A stretch of DNA of 64,000 nt from Gonatopus flavifemur (taxonomy: Eukaryota; Arthropoda; Insecta; Hymenoptera; Dryinidae). The translations under genes were made by a program, and so were the position numbers. Shown one piece after another: positions 1 through 12,426 of the stretch. The stretch lies in the NCBI GenBank assembly GCA_018340375.1, contig JAFFJZ010000001.1, positions 11,426,001 through 11,490,000 of the forward strand, given 5' to 3'. The notes beneath the pieces are model-generated. The model was not told the origin of the DNA, did no database searches, and saw nothing but the letters and a program-made list of their open reading frames with translations. The number at the start of each line of letters is the position of its first letter. Positions within the stretch are counted from its first letter, which is position 1.

Positions 1-77
1 TTTCCACGCGGGAGAATAAAGATAGGTCATGATGTCTAATCAAAGTAAGATGCATTGCATCGCTATTTGAGGTGGAC

Positions 78-451
78 TAGTGTTGCCGCGATATTATCGT
101 CGAAATTCAGAAATAATCGATTATCTTAATTCTGACAGGTTTTCATGGAACTTTTAACACGTAGATCTTCGACTGTGCACGAAATGAAACGGGATAATGG
201 ATCATCTTGGTCTTTTAAACAAAATAAATCAAAATATTCTTACACTATCGTAACGATAATTATCGATATATCGTAACGATAAATGGAAGCATATCTTGGT
301 TTATTTTGTGTACAAGTCTGGGATCATTCATTATTCCGTTTCATTATGAGCATAATCGAAGATTCGTGGATTATATATTCCATAGGAACGTGTAAGAATT
401 GAGATAATCGATTATTCCTCAATTATCGACGATAATATCGCGGCAACACTA
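78..451. mobile_element. hAT-type MITE with long terminal inverted repeats
   Basis: Both ends read TAGTGTTGCCGCG inward, and similarity between the two arms continues for well over 100 bp. The flanks carry an 8-bp duplication, AGGTGGAC, at 70-77 and 452-459. An 8-bp duplication with TAG-type ends is typical of hAT elements. There is no coding capacity, so the copy is non-autonomous. The centre is rich in TATCGATA-like palindromes. Confidence 0.85.
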
Positions 452-459
452 AGGTGGAC

Positions 460-794
460 TCGAGACTCTTGAGCAAAATAGTAAATATCATCCAATTTTA
501 CGATCTTCGAAGACAAATTTCTACATCAAGTCAAGTGTGGGCATGTGATAGTTGGCAATAAGACGTCTGAGAGGATAAAATTGATTGCATCCAGGACATA
601 AAGTAATTTTTTTTCGCCCAAGACCAAGACGAAACAAGACAAGGACTTTTTCGATAATGCATCAGTTTTGAATAAACCTTATTAACGAATTTTGCATCAG
701 AACTAGTGAAATTGAGTTTTGTTGGTTTTACTCGAGAGTCTGGAGTCCAACCCTAATCGTTATCGATGAGATCAAGTGTTTACACGGCACTCTT
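460..794. other. Unannotated spacer
   Basis: AT-rich sequence between two transposons. No open reading frame with recognisable protein features, no RNA gene and no clear repeat boundary was seen. Confidence 0.5.
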
Positions 795-903
795 CCCAGT
801 CAGAAAAATCGGAATAATGCCAATGTTGACAGCAGGTGCAGTACAGTGCCAGTATTGGGTCTTCAACACTTGGCCAACACGTACAGGATTAGTAGTGGAT
901 ACA

Positions 904-1016
904 TAACCATACAGCACACCAGTTCAGGAAGAATTCCTTAAGAGTTCAACTGGGATTCAAAGAATTCATCATGAATTTTCAAGAATTCTTCTTGAACTCA
1001 TGTGTTGTGTGGGTAG
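904..1016. mobile_element. Small foldback MITE inside the 795-3361 element
   Basis: The arms CATACAGCACACCAGTTCA and the inverse of GAACTCATGTGTTGTGTGGG pair with each other. The insertion is flanked by TA on both sides, and the host MITE reads through it when compared with its relatives. The left end is ACC rather than CCC, so one terminal base has decayed. Confidence 0.6.
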
Positions 1017-1050
1017 AAATACAGTACTATGCCTGCACTGACTGTGCAGC

Positions 1051-3176
1051 TCCCAGGCTCAGACCTGGCCCAGGTTTATAAGCCCTACTTGAAAAATGGC
1101 CCCAACTTGGAATGTCACGCTTTTCAATCTAGGCCCCGTGATGGTCTCAAATATCCGGAAAGAACAATGGTAGCCAACTCGGAGCCTATATGGGCTGTGA
1201 GTGAGCATACCTGGATTTACATATTCCAGGAATATACTGGCAAACCCAACTGGGGCCCACCTGACTAGAAATTTACCCCATGGACCAGATCAGGTCAACT
1301 TTGATCCAGCCCAGGTCCTGGTAAGGCAACCTCGTCGGGACCTGACAAGTCCTGTCACGCTTTACTAACCTAAGGACCTTATGAGGCAAGACTAATTAGG
1401 ATTTGATGCGGAATCCCATACCTAAACCTCCAGAATAAATTGAAATTACAATATGAACAGGAAATTCACAACCCAAAAATGTTGTATTCGGCATGGAGAG
1501 ATCTGCCTTGAAAGATATGCACAGTTGACATTTGTTCAGAAATATTTTCCTACTTTAGAGGAAATTCATTTCACCAATCCTGGTACAAAAATCTCTTTGA
1601 ATCTCTCTGAAAATTTCGCGTTCCAGAGAGATTCAGAAAGAATCAGAGAAATTCAGAGCAATTCAGCGTGGTTCAGTGGATTTCAGAAACTAGTGGATTG
1701 AGAGAACTTGTGCTTTGAATTTTTCAGAAGGATTCAGAAAAATTCAGAGAAACTCAGAGAGATGCAGGGAAATTCTGGGAAATTCAGAGAGGAAAAAATT
1801 CAGTAAAATTCTTGGTCCTGCATTTCAGAGGCGTTCAAGGAGTGTCAGACGCTTTCAGAGATAGATGAATTCAGAAAGATTGTGCATAGAACTTTTCCGA
1901 AATATTTAGAGGAATTTAGAAAGATTCAGAGTAATTCAGAGAAATTCAGAGAGGAATAAATTCAGTAAAATCTTGGTCCTGCATTTCAGAGGCTTTCTGG
2001 AAGTTTTAGAGACTTCCAGAGACAGAAACATTAAGAAAAATTGTGCGTGGAACTTTTTAGAAATATTCAGAGAAATTTAGAAAGATTCAGAGTGATTCAG
2101 AGAGAAATTAATTCAGCTAAATTTTTGGTCCTGCATTTCAGAGGCTTTCTGGAAGTTTCAGAGACTTCCAGAGAAAGATGAATTTAGAAAAATTGTGCGT
2201 GGAATTTTTTAGAAATATTCAGAGGAATTTGGAAAGATTCAGAGCAATCCAGAGAGATTCAGAGAAATTCAGAGGAATTCAGAGGAAGCTTTGGAATCTG
2301 AAGACATTAAATTCCGGGATATTCAGAGGAATTCAGAGAGATTCAGAGAAAATCAGAGAGATTCCGAGAAAATCAGAGAGATTCAGAGGGATTCAGAGGA
2401 AGCTTTGAAATCTGAATACATTAAATTCCCGGAGGTTTAGAGGAATTCAGAGAGATTCAGAAAAATTCAGAGGAATTCGGAGGAAGCTTTGAAATCTGAA
2501 TACATTAAATCCCGGGAGATTTAGAGAAATTGAGAGATATTCAGGTAAATTCAGAGGGAGCTTTGAAATTCAAATATATACAATTCTGAGGGATTCAGTG
2601 ATATGCGGAGAGATTCGGAGAAAGTTGAAGAATTCAGAACGTATCATCACTATCGGAAAAGTCTCTAACTTCCTCTGAATTACTCTGAACCCCTCTGAAA
2701 TTTGTCCCAAAATATAGAGAGATTCAGAGAAATTCAGATAGATTTCAGAGACATTTCAGAGAGATTTAGAGAGATTTTTTTCACCAGGGAAGGAGTATAC
2801 AATCTAAAATTGAGAAATTTTTGCCTTCACTTTATTAAACTATACTTTATAAACATATATGTTCATAATCTTAGGATAACCTAACGAGGTCTTGATGAGA
2901 TTACAGAGAGGAAAACCTATTTCAACCTCCTAGGATAATTTAAGGGAAACCTAATTAGGATCAACTGGGCTTATCCCTACGTTGGGCATCCACATCCAAT
3001 CCTGATTAGGATTTCAGCAGGTATACCTTGTTAGGTCCTCACCATGTGTCAAGTTGACCCTATGCTAATTTCCGGTTGGGCATATGCGCCGTGGGTAAGC
3101 AACCTTGTATTGGATGCCTGAAATATACGCTTACGAGGCCAGGGCCTATCTTAAGATGCCCAGAATTGATTTCAAA
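1051..3176. mobile_element. Composite insertion within the 795-3361 MITE
   Basis: Comparison with intact relatives shows extra sequence here. It begins near CCCAGGCTCAGACCTGG and ends near AAAACGGG. The ends have CCC/GGG character but the flanking bases do not match cleanly. It contains the 1578-2789 element and low-GC filler; no gene was recognised. Similar CCTGG/CCCAGGCTTGG text occurs near 62290-62420. Confidence 0.45.
1578..2789. mobile_element. 1.2-kb CCCTGGT-terminated element made of TCAGAGA-type repeats
   Basis: The left end TCCTGGTACAAAAATCTC pairs with the right end read inverted (CCCTGGTGAAAAAAATCTC). Both flanks carry AA. The interior is a degenerate tandem array of short units such as GATTCAGAGAAATTCAGAG, with the opposite sense near both ends. 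Any open frames inside are repeat translations (RFREIQR-like), not genes. Confidence 0.7.
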
Positions 3177-3361
3177 ACGGGTGAGAGCTTAATACCGGCC
3201 AGGTACTGATTCAGTACAGGCACTGCACTGATTGCGAACAATAGTATTAGTACTTAATCCTCAGCACAGAAAAGCGTTATCATCCCAAACAAATGCCAGT
3301 ACCCTGCCAGTCTTGGAAAGTACTGCTGCAGTACTGCGCCTGTTGTAAATTTCTGGTTGGG

Positions 3362-4033
3362 ATTTTATGGATTCCAGATGGATGAGGAAGATCGTTAGAG
3401 AAATAAACGGGGTTAAGACCATACCGAATATTTCTCTGCCGCCGTTACGTTGATCTTATACCCGAACAACACACACCCGAATAATCTCCAGTACTTGAAC
3501 GGAGACAACGGTGGAAGATGAATATGATGGAGACATCCAGAGAAGATTCCGAATACCACATTGTATTCTCTGATCTTATTCATCCACTTCAAATTCATGT
3601 AATCCGACGTTGAAACGACATTTCTCATCGATGACAACGATATTCCCCGTTGGGAATTCCGGAATAGATAGGATCGCAAAATTCGCATGCGAATTCAGAT
3701 TCCCACATGAGAATCCACCCGGGCCCAGCCACGTGGATGGAAATCTGCCAAGTGATCCTGGACGAGACCCTGAAAGGTCTTGTACAGGACCTGAAAGGAT
3801 GACACCAGTCCTGGGTGGGAATTTGAGTCCGGAGACGAAGAAAAATTTGAAGTTAAATTTACTATGGAATTATTGCGGCGAAGAAACTGAATTTCTAATG
3901 GATGGAATTTACTGTAAAATATTGTAATCAGGCTTCTATTGTATCACCAATTTAACTTTGAATTTTTTTCCTTGCATGCGAATTCTGCGATCCTGTCTGG
4001 CCGAGGATTCTCAACTGGACAGGGACATAGTTA
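3362..4033. other. Spacer with weak inverted repeats
   Basis: Slightly less AT-rich than its surroundings. A short inverted pair built on GCATGCGAATTC lies near 3685 and 3975. Translations show nothing recognisable, so this may be old transposon sequence. Confidence 0.35.
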
Positions 4034-4316
4034 CACTGTAAAAAATATTCTGAAATTTCCGATATCAGATGTATATGAAAATTTTGAAACTTGTAATTGA
4101 AATCAAGTTCAATCATGAATTCATGAAATTTAATGCAAAATGTGTGAAAATTCATATAAAAATGCATGAAAAATCATAATTCTGTATGAGATATCATAAA
4201 ATTTCATATGAAAAGCCAAAGAAGTTTTGAAAATTCAATACAAAATGTATATGTTAATTGCTTCACGTACATTTCTATGAAATTTAGGAAGCAATTTTTT
4301 ACAGTGTATCGAATCT
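4034..4316. mobile_element. CACTGTAAAAAA-terminated MITE
   Basis: Ends CACTGTAAAAAATATTC and, inverted, CACTGTAAAAAATTG. The flanking TA is duplicated (4032-4033 and 4317-4318). The interior is AT-rich and non-coding. Confidence 0.75.
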
Positions 4317-4700
4317 ATTAATCTTGAATCATCATATTCAGTCATTTACCATTGCATTCTTTCTTATAGATTTTTCGACAGGAAGTCGAAGGTCTAAGTC
4401 ATTCAAACATTCGTCATGAGTATTTCGAATACAATTTTATCACTTTTATTCATGAACTGTAACTGTGATTGAGGAACGTCAACTTCAAAACTGTTTGCTG
4501 GCCTGAATATTCTGTCACCTGATCTGTTTTTATCTCTCTACACGGAGGAAAAAGAGACGTTTCAAAATTATTTTACCTCTTCGAAATTACCAGCACGCCC
4601 AAAAATGAAATAGGTAGGTCAGCTAGCACCCTTATTCACTGCTATAGCTAAAATAATTGCAGTTATAGTCATTTATTAGCTACCACAGTCGGAAATCGTA

Positions 4701-4860
4701 CACGAAGAAAAAAGATCATGGAATGATCACTAGAAAAGATAGTAAACTGGTGACAACTATGAATTTCTGTACACAGTCGCTAACAGAGACGAGTGATAGT
4801 TCCTATTTTGGTATACTATATATTGTATTTTAGTTCATTCCATGATCTTTTTTCTTCGTG
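4701..4860. mobile_element. CACGAAGAAAAAA foldback MITE, nested
   Basis: Terminal inverted repeats CACGAAGAAAAAAGATCATG, flanked by TA on both sides (4699-4700, 4861-4862). It lies inside the 4541-5758 element. Confidence 0.8.
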
Positions 4861-4962
4861 TAGCTGTAACTGGAGAGATATTGTGGTTGATATTTCGATA
4901 GCGAAATAATTTAGCTGTGAAGTTTTCGCTGGAGCGGCCACATTTCTTGTTGTTATCGCTAA

Positions 4963-5293
4963 CCCAGCCAGAAATTTACAACAGACGCAATACTCCACCA
5001 GTACTTTCCAAGACTGGCAGGGTACTGGTATTTGTCTGGGATGATAACTCTTTTCTGTACTGGGGATTGAGTACTAATACTATTATTCGCAATCAGTGCA
5101 GTGCCTGTATTGGATCAGTACCTTGCCGGCATTGAGCTCTCAGTATTGGTTTATCGGTACAGGCATAGTACTGCATTTCTATGTGTCCAGTACTGATCCC
5201 GTGCGTGTTGGCCAAGTGTTGAAGACCCAATACTGGCACTGTACTGCACCTGTTGTCAAAATTGGCATTATTCGGAATATTCTTCTGATTGGG
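4963..5293. mobile_element. CCCAACCAGAA-type MITE, near-complete copy
   Basis: Starts CCCAGCCAGAAATT and ends TTCTGATTGGG, flanked by AA on both sides. The interior is rich in CAGTACTGG-type motifs. It is more than 80 percent similar by eye to 57622-57949 and shares text with the split copy at 795-3361. Confidence 0.85.
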
Positions 5294-5758
5294 AAATAGT
5301 GAATGGCTGTGGCAGCTGAAAAATAACTCCCACAGTTAATTTTCAGCTGTCCAAATAATAGCCAATTATTTTGTTCGGCGAGGATGAACGAAACACTGAG
5401 AAAAGAAACAACATGGTCACAGAAACAATGCTCACATGGTAAAGGATTTATGGTTAAAGTGACGTAAAATTTGATCATGATACCCAAGAAAACCAAACAC
5501 AATCTGGTTGTGACAACTATATGACATGGTCAAAGTCAAAAACATGGTTATGGGAACCAAATTTTTCTCTCAGTGAAATATTTCTTTTATCATCAGGCGG
5601 TGTAGTGAAAAGTTCTGATTTACCAGACGCGTATAACGTTTCACATATTCGAGCGCACATTTTCACCACATTGTCTGATAATAGCAATCATATTTCCACT
5701 CATCTTGCCAATTCAATAGAAATTCAGTAATTTTTGAAACATTTTTTTCTCCTCCGTG

Positions 5759-8154
5759 TATCATATCATAAAAGCATAAAATGCGTGATGTCAACATTTC
5801 CCTGACATTTTAAGGGGTTATATCTGTTTGAAGCGTCAAAACCAGAGGGGTTTTCGTGAATTTTTTGTGACTCTACAAATGAAATGATCAATATAAGGTT
5901 TTGAGGATTTTTTCCACATATCTCGAGGCAAAGAAATAATGATTTTCGCAATTTTGGCATCGATTTGAAAAAAAAGCTTCCCTCTAAACGGGGAAGCAAA
6001 ATGGACCTCAATTTATTTATACAAATCGTAATTGTTTATCGATCGTAAGAATCCTGGGTACTTCAGTAGATAATCTATCTAAGAAGCTACAGGTGAATTT
6101 TCAAGTCAATCAGATGAAAATTACTCGAGTTCTACTGCCGGCCGGATTTCTAAAACGTGATTTCGAGAAAAACGCGTTTGAAGTTTGAGAATGAGTTAAC
6201 TATAGAAAATTCATAAAATAGAAGCTGTCTGAATTTTTGACCTTCAATCTGCTATCCCAGCACCATATAATTAACGTTCCGAGTTCAAATAATCTCCACA
6301 TCGTGAGATTTGTTATTTTAATATCCCCTGTTCACTTCTGAAAAAATAAGTTTTCAACCAAATTTTATAGAAGAAAAAGAATTCTGGTTTTGATTTCAAG
6401 GTCCGTCACAAGAATATTGTTCACTCCATTTTACGATCTAAAAACATTCATTTCATATTCATCTCCCTGTTTTTAGGTCAGCATTTGTATTATTCGTCTT
6501 CGAAATAGCTCAAAAGACCCTGATTGAGAAGGCCCATTGAATTTTGCCAAATCTTATTGAAATTGGACAAAGATCTGATTAAATCTCACCCAATCATTAG
6601 CTATTGAAGATGGATTCCCATGTTTTCCTTTAGAAACTACGGATAGTATCCTATCGGTTTTATTTACTCGAACGCCATGGCTTTCTACGTGAATTCTTAC
6701 CGGGTTTCTCAGATCCCCAGACGTTCCTGCTGAATTTTGAAGCTTCCAATAATAATATGGATTCCCACTTGGACTTTTGTACCACAGGAGAGCACAAACC
6801 TTCAAGCATATTCAATGAATGTTCCTGAAGTTGTGTGTTTTTTTGTGTATAGGGTCCTCAGTAAACATTTTGTTCCCCAATATTGGAAACTGTCATAATG
6901 TTAGCTGAAAATCGTCGGAATTTCATCTCTAATGCGTGGATTTCTGCCATCTTTTTGAGGTCTTTTCAAGAGTTCTGAATAGTATCTAAAAATTGTCCGT
7001 GATACCTTTTAAACGGCATTTGGAACCCTTGAAAAAGACATCAAAAGCATGACTCAAATCGACGCATCAGAGGTGATTTTGATATCTTTTAGACCACATT
7101 ATGAAAGTTTCGGATGAATATTTGCTAGTTCGTTAATGAGATTTGACCAGTTTTATAAATTTCTTCAACAATAATTTCATTGAGTTTCGTACTTTCCCAA
7201 TGAAACTCAGACAATGCTCTGGTCAAATTTCATAAAATTTCGTTACGTCGGATTGAATGGATTTCTTTACGAATACTTCTTTATGAATTGTGGGACTAAA
7301 TGCCAAAAAGTTCGCCAAAAGTATGAAGAGTCATCAAATTTGCTTGAAACGTGGTGTGTTTTCATGAAAATGAACCTATATCCAGTGAAATTTCAAAAGT
7401 ATCCTGAACTTGCTGACAATTATGGGACTTCTTACAGTACAATTTTTCTCATGGTAGGTCTGATCAGATCTAGTAGTATACACCAAGAAATGAATATTTG
7501 TGGAACTAAATCCATGTTCTATATCAGATATGTCCGGATCTGATCGTATTGAGTGGTGGATGTAATCAGATTTAACCTGATTCGATTGGATCCGATCAGA
7601 TCTCATCATTTTTTCCGAGTACCGGGTTGTGCTAACCCTTGTGTGCAGTCTAAAAGTTGATAATAAGGTTTCACGTTGTTTAGTCACATGCAAGATGGAA
7701 ATCGTTTTTGAACAAGGTTTCACAGTTGGTGATTCATAAATATTTTTAATTCATTCCGAAATTTTGTTTTTACTCAGTAAGTTGAAGTAAAACTTGATTG
7801 GCGATGAGGATTCGTGGTAGAATCGATTTGTTCTATACAGGATACATAAAAAGTTTATCAATATTCTATACAAATCTATAAAAACTGTACTTCTCCAATA
7901 ATAATAATAAAACAAATAGACTAGGGGAATTGAATGGGGGAATTTTCATTAATAATATGACTATGCATATCATCTCATTCACTTTCCCTTCATCTTGCAT
8001 GATGCTATTCCGCACATTCTTTTTCAGAACAGTTTTGTACACCCGAATTCTTACAATAGGTTATTGATATTGAAATATATTATGTTCAAATTTGAACCAA
8101 TAATTGTTATTTGTGAATGTTAAATAAAATAGTCATCCTGTATTCTAGCAACGT
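5759..8154. other. Repeat-rich spacer with transposon relics
   Basis: No gene seen. A relic starting CCCTGATTGAGAAGGCCCATT at 6517 resembles 34427 onward. Around 7440-7640 there is a decayed stretch of AGATCTGATC-type units ending in TTTTTTCCGAGTACCGGG, like the intact element at 45396-45762. Confidence 0.45.
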
Positions 8155-8370
8155 CCCAGATAGCAATTTCATTTTGCTGCAATGTTGTCAGGCAAGCTTA
8201 TATCAAGGTTGACATAAACCTTCTAGTTGACACACGACAATGGTACAAGCTTACAAAACCCTTGCAGTAGAGTTTTAGCAGCCTTGTACTAACAAGGTTA
8301 TTAATAACAAGTCAAAAACAATCAAATGACAAGTCTGGCAAGCTTATGACAAGCTTACATGTTATCTGGG
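8155..8370. mobile_element. CCCAGATAGCAA MITE
   Basis: Ends CCCAGATAGC and GTTATCTGGG inverted, flanked by GT on both sides (8153-8154, 8371-8372). The interior has repeated GACAAGCTTA and GTTGTCAGGCAAGC words. A fragment of the same family lies at 62782-62875. Confidence 0.8.
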
Positions 8371-8893
8371 GTCGATTCACTTGTCAACACAGACTTCTAA
8401 AGTTTGCTAAAATTACTATCCAATACTCAATAATTGTCAATCCTGAGCTATTTCGAAGACTAAAGATCACCCTAACGTCTATCATCCATTATCATAAAAA
8501 ACAACTGTCATCGAGATACATCGACACTTGATGGCGTTAGAAACCATTCCAGGCAGTTCCGAAATCTGATTTCGCGCCAAAACAAACATCACCTAGAATG
8601 ATTTATCCAAGTCTTTTTTTCCAATTCGGATGAAATTCAACAATATTTTTGAGTCCCACACAAGCCTCGCCATTATCCTCATTTTCCACTGATTTTGAAT
8701 TTTGATGGAAGGCATCTGTCCATATTTTTTTTATCTCCCTTCTCATATCATCGTGTGAATATTGTATGATGAAAATTATTGTGAAATCAAAGAAAACATG
8801 AAGGAAGAAGGGGAGAGAGACCAAAATAAAAAAATAACGAATAGAATAGAATTTTAATGATACGACAAATTGATCGTATTTCCTGCGTGGCAG
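8371..8893. other. Possible intron sequence before the 8894 exon
   Basis: AT-rich sequence without supported genes. It would be intronic if the 8894-9116 exon is real. The stretch TATTTCCTGCGTGGCAG directly before 8894 can serve as a splice acceptor. Confidence 0.4.
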
Positions 8894-9116
8894 AAGCAGA
8901 AGATGCAGCCGCGGACGCGAAGACGAGAGATTTGCCTATGGTAGATATCGCCAGCCATCGACTCGAAGTCCTTATGGCACTCATCAGCACACTCATCAAC
9001 ATTCTCATCAAATGCATGAAGAGGAGGGTATCTATGAAACTGCCGATCCTGACAGAGGCTCAAACACTAGGGGTGAAACACCCGATAGCGAAAGGTATTA
9101 CGGAAGGAGCAATTAG
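8894..9116 (+). CDS. Probable 3'-terminal coding exon, function unknown
   Basis: Using a CAG acceptor at 8891-8893 and entering in phase 2, this stretch reads 73 residues to a TAG stop at 9114-9116. The product is arginine- and tyrosine-rich. It has a basic start (SRRCSRGRE), a histidine/glutamine run (THQHTHQHSHQMH), an acidic segment with EEEGIYETADPDRG, and the end ERYYGRSN. The composition looks like a real cytoplasmic tail with possible tyrosine phosphorylation sites, not like translated AT-rich filler, and GC content is locally raised. I do not recognise the protein. Upstream exons must lie to the left or outside the window. The competing open frame that starts at 8857 is in another phase and looks less protein-like. 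The exon at 24384 uses the same phase and strand, so the two may be alternative ends of one gene. Confidence 0.55.
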
Positions 9117-9771
9117 GGAAGTGTTTAGAGAGCGCACATACTACTGAAGTTTTATCGAACATCAATATAAGTCTGGCATATGGAAAAACAAAATATAAAT
9201 CAAAAGAAAGAAAAATTAATTCAAATAAGGATCGGTGCGTAGATTTGATATATTTTGAGAGCCTTATTGAATTATTTATTGTGAATAGAAGAAACAAAAT
9301 ACAAGAAAGTATATATATATAAATATATTCATTGATATTTTAATCTTCATGAAATGAATCAATAAATTGATCACTCATTTTTCCCTATTGAAATATATGA
9401 GAAGACTTTTATTAACTAACTGATGCATAAATTGGAAAACGTATAAATGGACTCAGCATGCTTATTTGATTAAATGTGTATACACATACTATGTACATAT
9501 ATATACATATATATTATATGTACAAATGAAAAAGCATATACATATATATATATATATATTTATATATAGCATATACGTGTATGCACAAATGTATGTACGT
9601 ATACAACTTGTCAGAGAATTTATTAGTGAATTTGTTGGGTTAATTATCTCGTAAAAAAATAAGTCAATTTTTCCATTTAATATATTTTCTTAAAACTTCA
9701 TGTTCAAACCATAATAAAAACGAATATTAGACAAACACAAAAGATTTAAGCTATAGCATAAATATGTTTAG
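9117..9771. other. Possible 3' UTR and AT-rich microsatellites
   Basis: This follows the 9116 stop. It holds TA-repeat tracts near 9310-9330 and 9490-9570 and AATAAA-like hexamers (for example near 9360). No other feature seen. Confidence 0.4.
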
Positions 9772-9979
9772 TCTAGTTTAAAAAGTCTATTGAATCCAAT
9801 TGATTCAATAATAACTTTGCGAAAGTAAATAACCATTCAAACTTGTCCAAACCCATTAGAACCAATTAAATTAATAGGATTCAATGAGAATTCAATAAGT
9901 TTGAATGATAATTTGTCATTGCATAGTTCGTATCAAATTTCATCGATCAATGGGGTTCAATAGACTTTTTTTTACCAGG
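9772..9979. mobile_element. Decayed CCTGGTAAAAAA foldback MITE
   Basis: The arms CTAGTTTAAAAAGTCTATTG and the inverse of CAATAGACTTTTTTTTACC pair. Internal words such as ATTCAATGAGAATTCAATAAG resemble the 19701-19936 element. The ends are degraded and no duplication is clear. Confidence 0.5.
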
Positions 9980-10483
9980 ACTGATAAAAATGCCATTGAC
10001 TTCTCACAATAAATTTTGTGTGTCCAGATACCTTTTGAAAAAATTCCGAAAGTTTTACGCAACACCAAAGAATATCGGAGTTGCGTGAGACTTTTGAAAC
10101 TTTTTTCAAATATATCTTGAGATACAAAATGCTGTGTGGGTTATTTTTGTAAGAACAAAGAAGATTCTCGATTACATCTTTGAGAGAATACTCAATTGTT
10201 TATCAAATAATTATGGAATGTCATTAGATATCGTCTTATAAATTCTCGCAAATATCTCATCACACATGAAAATATGTTGGAGGTACCTTTTAAGGAGAGG
10301 TTCTCATCTAGCGACCCCAAAATCAGATGATTTTCTCGAATTTTTTTTTTCATGGGAGGAACTAAATAAAGAACCCGAATTGTTTATACGTGTTGAAACA
10401 TAATCACCCAAAAAAACAGTGAACAATCGGGCACCGCTATAGCACTCACAAAAATTATCAGGAATCAAAAATCCAAAAATTTT
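9980..10483. other. Spacer with a partial CCCACACAGCA-type terminus
   Basis: AATGCTGTGTGGG near 10131-10143 is the inverted end seen on several MITEs here, and a small inverted pair (ACGCAAC/GTTGCGT) lies near 10055-10090. No gene seen. Confidence 0.35.
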
Positions 10484-11225
10484 CACATGAAAAAATCATC
10501 CACGCCTGATCAGGTCTTATTCATCAGGCGTGATCAGGCCTCAATGTTGTACCCACGCAATCAGGACTGATCATGCTCAATTACGTCTAATCATGCTTGA
10601 TTATGCTCTATTATGAATGAAAAATTCATACAGAATTAATAAGTTTTATAACTTGACAAAAAGAAGAGTTCCTTTCATCATCCTTTTTTTTGATTTGATA
10701 AAAGACTAATGTATTGTCAATCATTTCTACTTATTATGCTTGAACAGGAGTGTTCCGAAGTAGCCGATCAGGTCACCTTCGATTGATTGAGAAGTGATCA
10801 GGTGACCAGATGATCAGATCAGCTACTTCGGAAAGCTCCACAGTTTCCATTTTCTAGTTGCCAGTTTTCAGGCATGATCGCGCGTGCTTAGGCGTACGTG
10901 AATGCATTCGGGGCCGATTTGACATGATAAAACATATGCATTCGTGATAAAAAAAATCAACACAGAGTCATTTGGTACGATTTTGCACGATCAAGGGCGA
11001 GAATAGTTTGTCTGGCATGATCGCACGCGGTCAAGCTTGATCACGAGTTTCCACGTGGGTACAAAATTGAAGCTTTTTTCATTACGATTGAGCTAAAAAA
11101 TGAATAATCAGGCATAGTCAGGCCTAACCACGTACAGTCAGTGTTGAGCACGGGAAATTTTGCCAAAAAATGTCCATGATCAGGCCTGAACACGCCTAAT
11201 CAGACCTGAACGATTTTTTCACGGG
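10484..11225. mobile_element. GATCAGGC-rich foldback element
   Basis: The arm ACATGAAAAAATCATCCACG and the inverse of GAACGATTTTTTCACGGG pair. The interior consists of TGATCAGGC-type words in both orientations. A second element (10552-11059) is inserted. The left terminus is decayed, so no duplication can be shown. Confidence 0.5.
10552..11059. mobile_element. CCCACG-terminated MITE, nested
   Basis: Starts CCCACGCAATCAGG and ends CCACGTGGG, with TA on both flanks (10550-10551 and 11060-11061). It interrupts the GATCAGGC element at 10484-11225. Confidence 0.65.
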
Positions 11226-11479
11226 TGTATGAAATATATTATATTTGTTGGAGGTTGTGCCAATAAAACCAATGAGAAGTCTAAAATTAAAAAAATGACA
11301 GACATGCAAACTTTTGGTAGCGTTTTTTCAGCTTCTTTTCGCTCTCCAGAGTGCTATAAAAAGAAAACAAAGGCAAATGCCATTTCCACTTAGATTTATC
11401 CTCCAATAAATTCAATCAGTTTCAAAATAATAAAAAAAAGAGCGATCCGTTCAGTACTTTTTGAGATATCGTGGAGCTA

Positions 11480-12140
11480 CCCAATAAACACATGCACGTT
11501 ATTTCAACGTTGAAAAAACGTTGCACTATCGAACGGACGTTATTCGTCGAATTCATAACGTTCATTTTTGGTTAACGTCTGACGAGGGAATAGACGTCCA
11601 GAAATGACGTTTCGATAGCGTATTACTAAAACTAATAGTAAACAATGACCATTAAAAAACGCCTTCAAAAAACGTTTTTGAAATGTACTTCAATCACGCG
11701 TTGAGGACGTATTGTTTATGACATTTTCAATGCTCGAACATCAATCGAAGATATCGTGTTGAGAATGTCGAACAAAACACAGCGACGTTGGACAAAAATC
11801 TAAACGAGAAGTGAAATAATGAATAGCGTGACTTCATTTATGAATATTTTTCTTCTTAAATTTTTGTGTTATCAAAAATCCCTTCTTTTCGCATTAATAG
11901 AAAATTTTTCAAATAATATGTCTGGTTTGATTCTCATTTTGGAACCATCATTATAACACGTCATTATTTGACGTCTTATAAACGACTTTTGGACCGTTGT
12001 TGTGACGTTATTTTATAGATGAAAAACACGTGATCTGCCGCGACATTTTTACGTCGAATCAACGGAAGAATATTACTAAATGTCAACGTGTGGTTATTGG
12101 GCGTTTTTCACGTTTTTTAGACGTATGTGTGTTTATTGGG
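11480..12140. mobile_element. CCCAATAAACACA MITE, 0.66 kb
   Basis: Starts CCCAATAAACACATGCACG and ends inverted CCCAATAAACACACATACG, flanked by TA on both sides. The interior is full of AACGTT and ACGTC palindromes. It is a sister of 46590-47216, which shares termini, length class and interior words. Confidence 0.85.
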
Positions 12141-12426
12141 TAAATTTGAAAAACATGGTTTCGAAAAAAACTTCTTTAAAGTTTCAGGATACGAATCCTT
12201 TAACTTGAGAACATTTGTTTCATGTACTTTAAGACCCATTCAATGAGTCTCAAATAACTCGAGTTCTCAATTTACTTCCTTCTTAAGAACAAAAATTTGA
12301 GAAAATCACCTCATTCCGGAATCTCCCCTTAAAGAATGGCTTCAAGATATCATATTGTTTATCGGAATGACATCAGATGACGGAACGAGTATGAATGAAT
12401 GAAATAGTTTTCATTTATGTAAACTG

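Larger units (their letters stand above)
795..3361. mobile_element. CCCAACCAGAA-type MITE copy, split by later insertions
   Basis: This copy belongs to the roughly 330-bp family also found at 4963-5293 and 57622-57949, in reverse orientation to them. Its two parts are about 795-1045 and 3177-3361. They are separated by an inserted block of about 2.1 kb, and a 113-bp foldback sits inside the first part. Ends are CCCAGTCAGAA and TTCTGGTTGGG inverted. The flanking dinucleotides are TT and AT, so no perfect duplication remains. Confidence 0.7.
4541..5758. mobile_element. CACGGAGGA-terminated element with two nested MITEs
   Basis: The left end CACGGAGGAAAAAGAGACG matches the inverted right end CACGGAGGAGAAAAAAATG, and similarity continues with GTTTCAAAA. 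TA is present on both flanks. Inside are two later insertions, 4701-4860 and 4963-5293. Without them the element is about 0.72 kb and has no recognisable transposase. Confidence 0.75.

Noticed and set aside
2178..2408. Coding-like frame rich in RFREIQR
   Set aside because: It translates the TCAGAGA repeat array; the periodicity is in the DNA.
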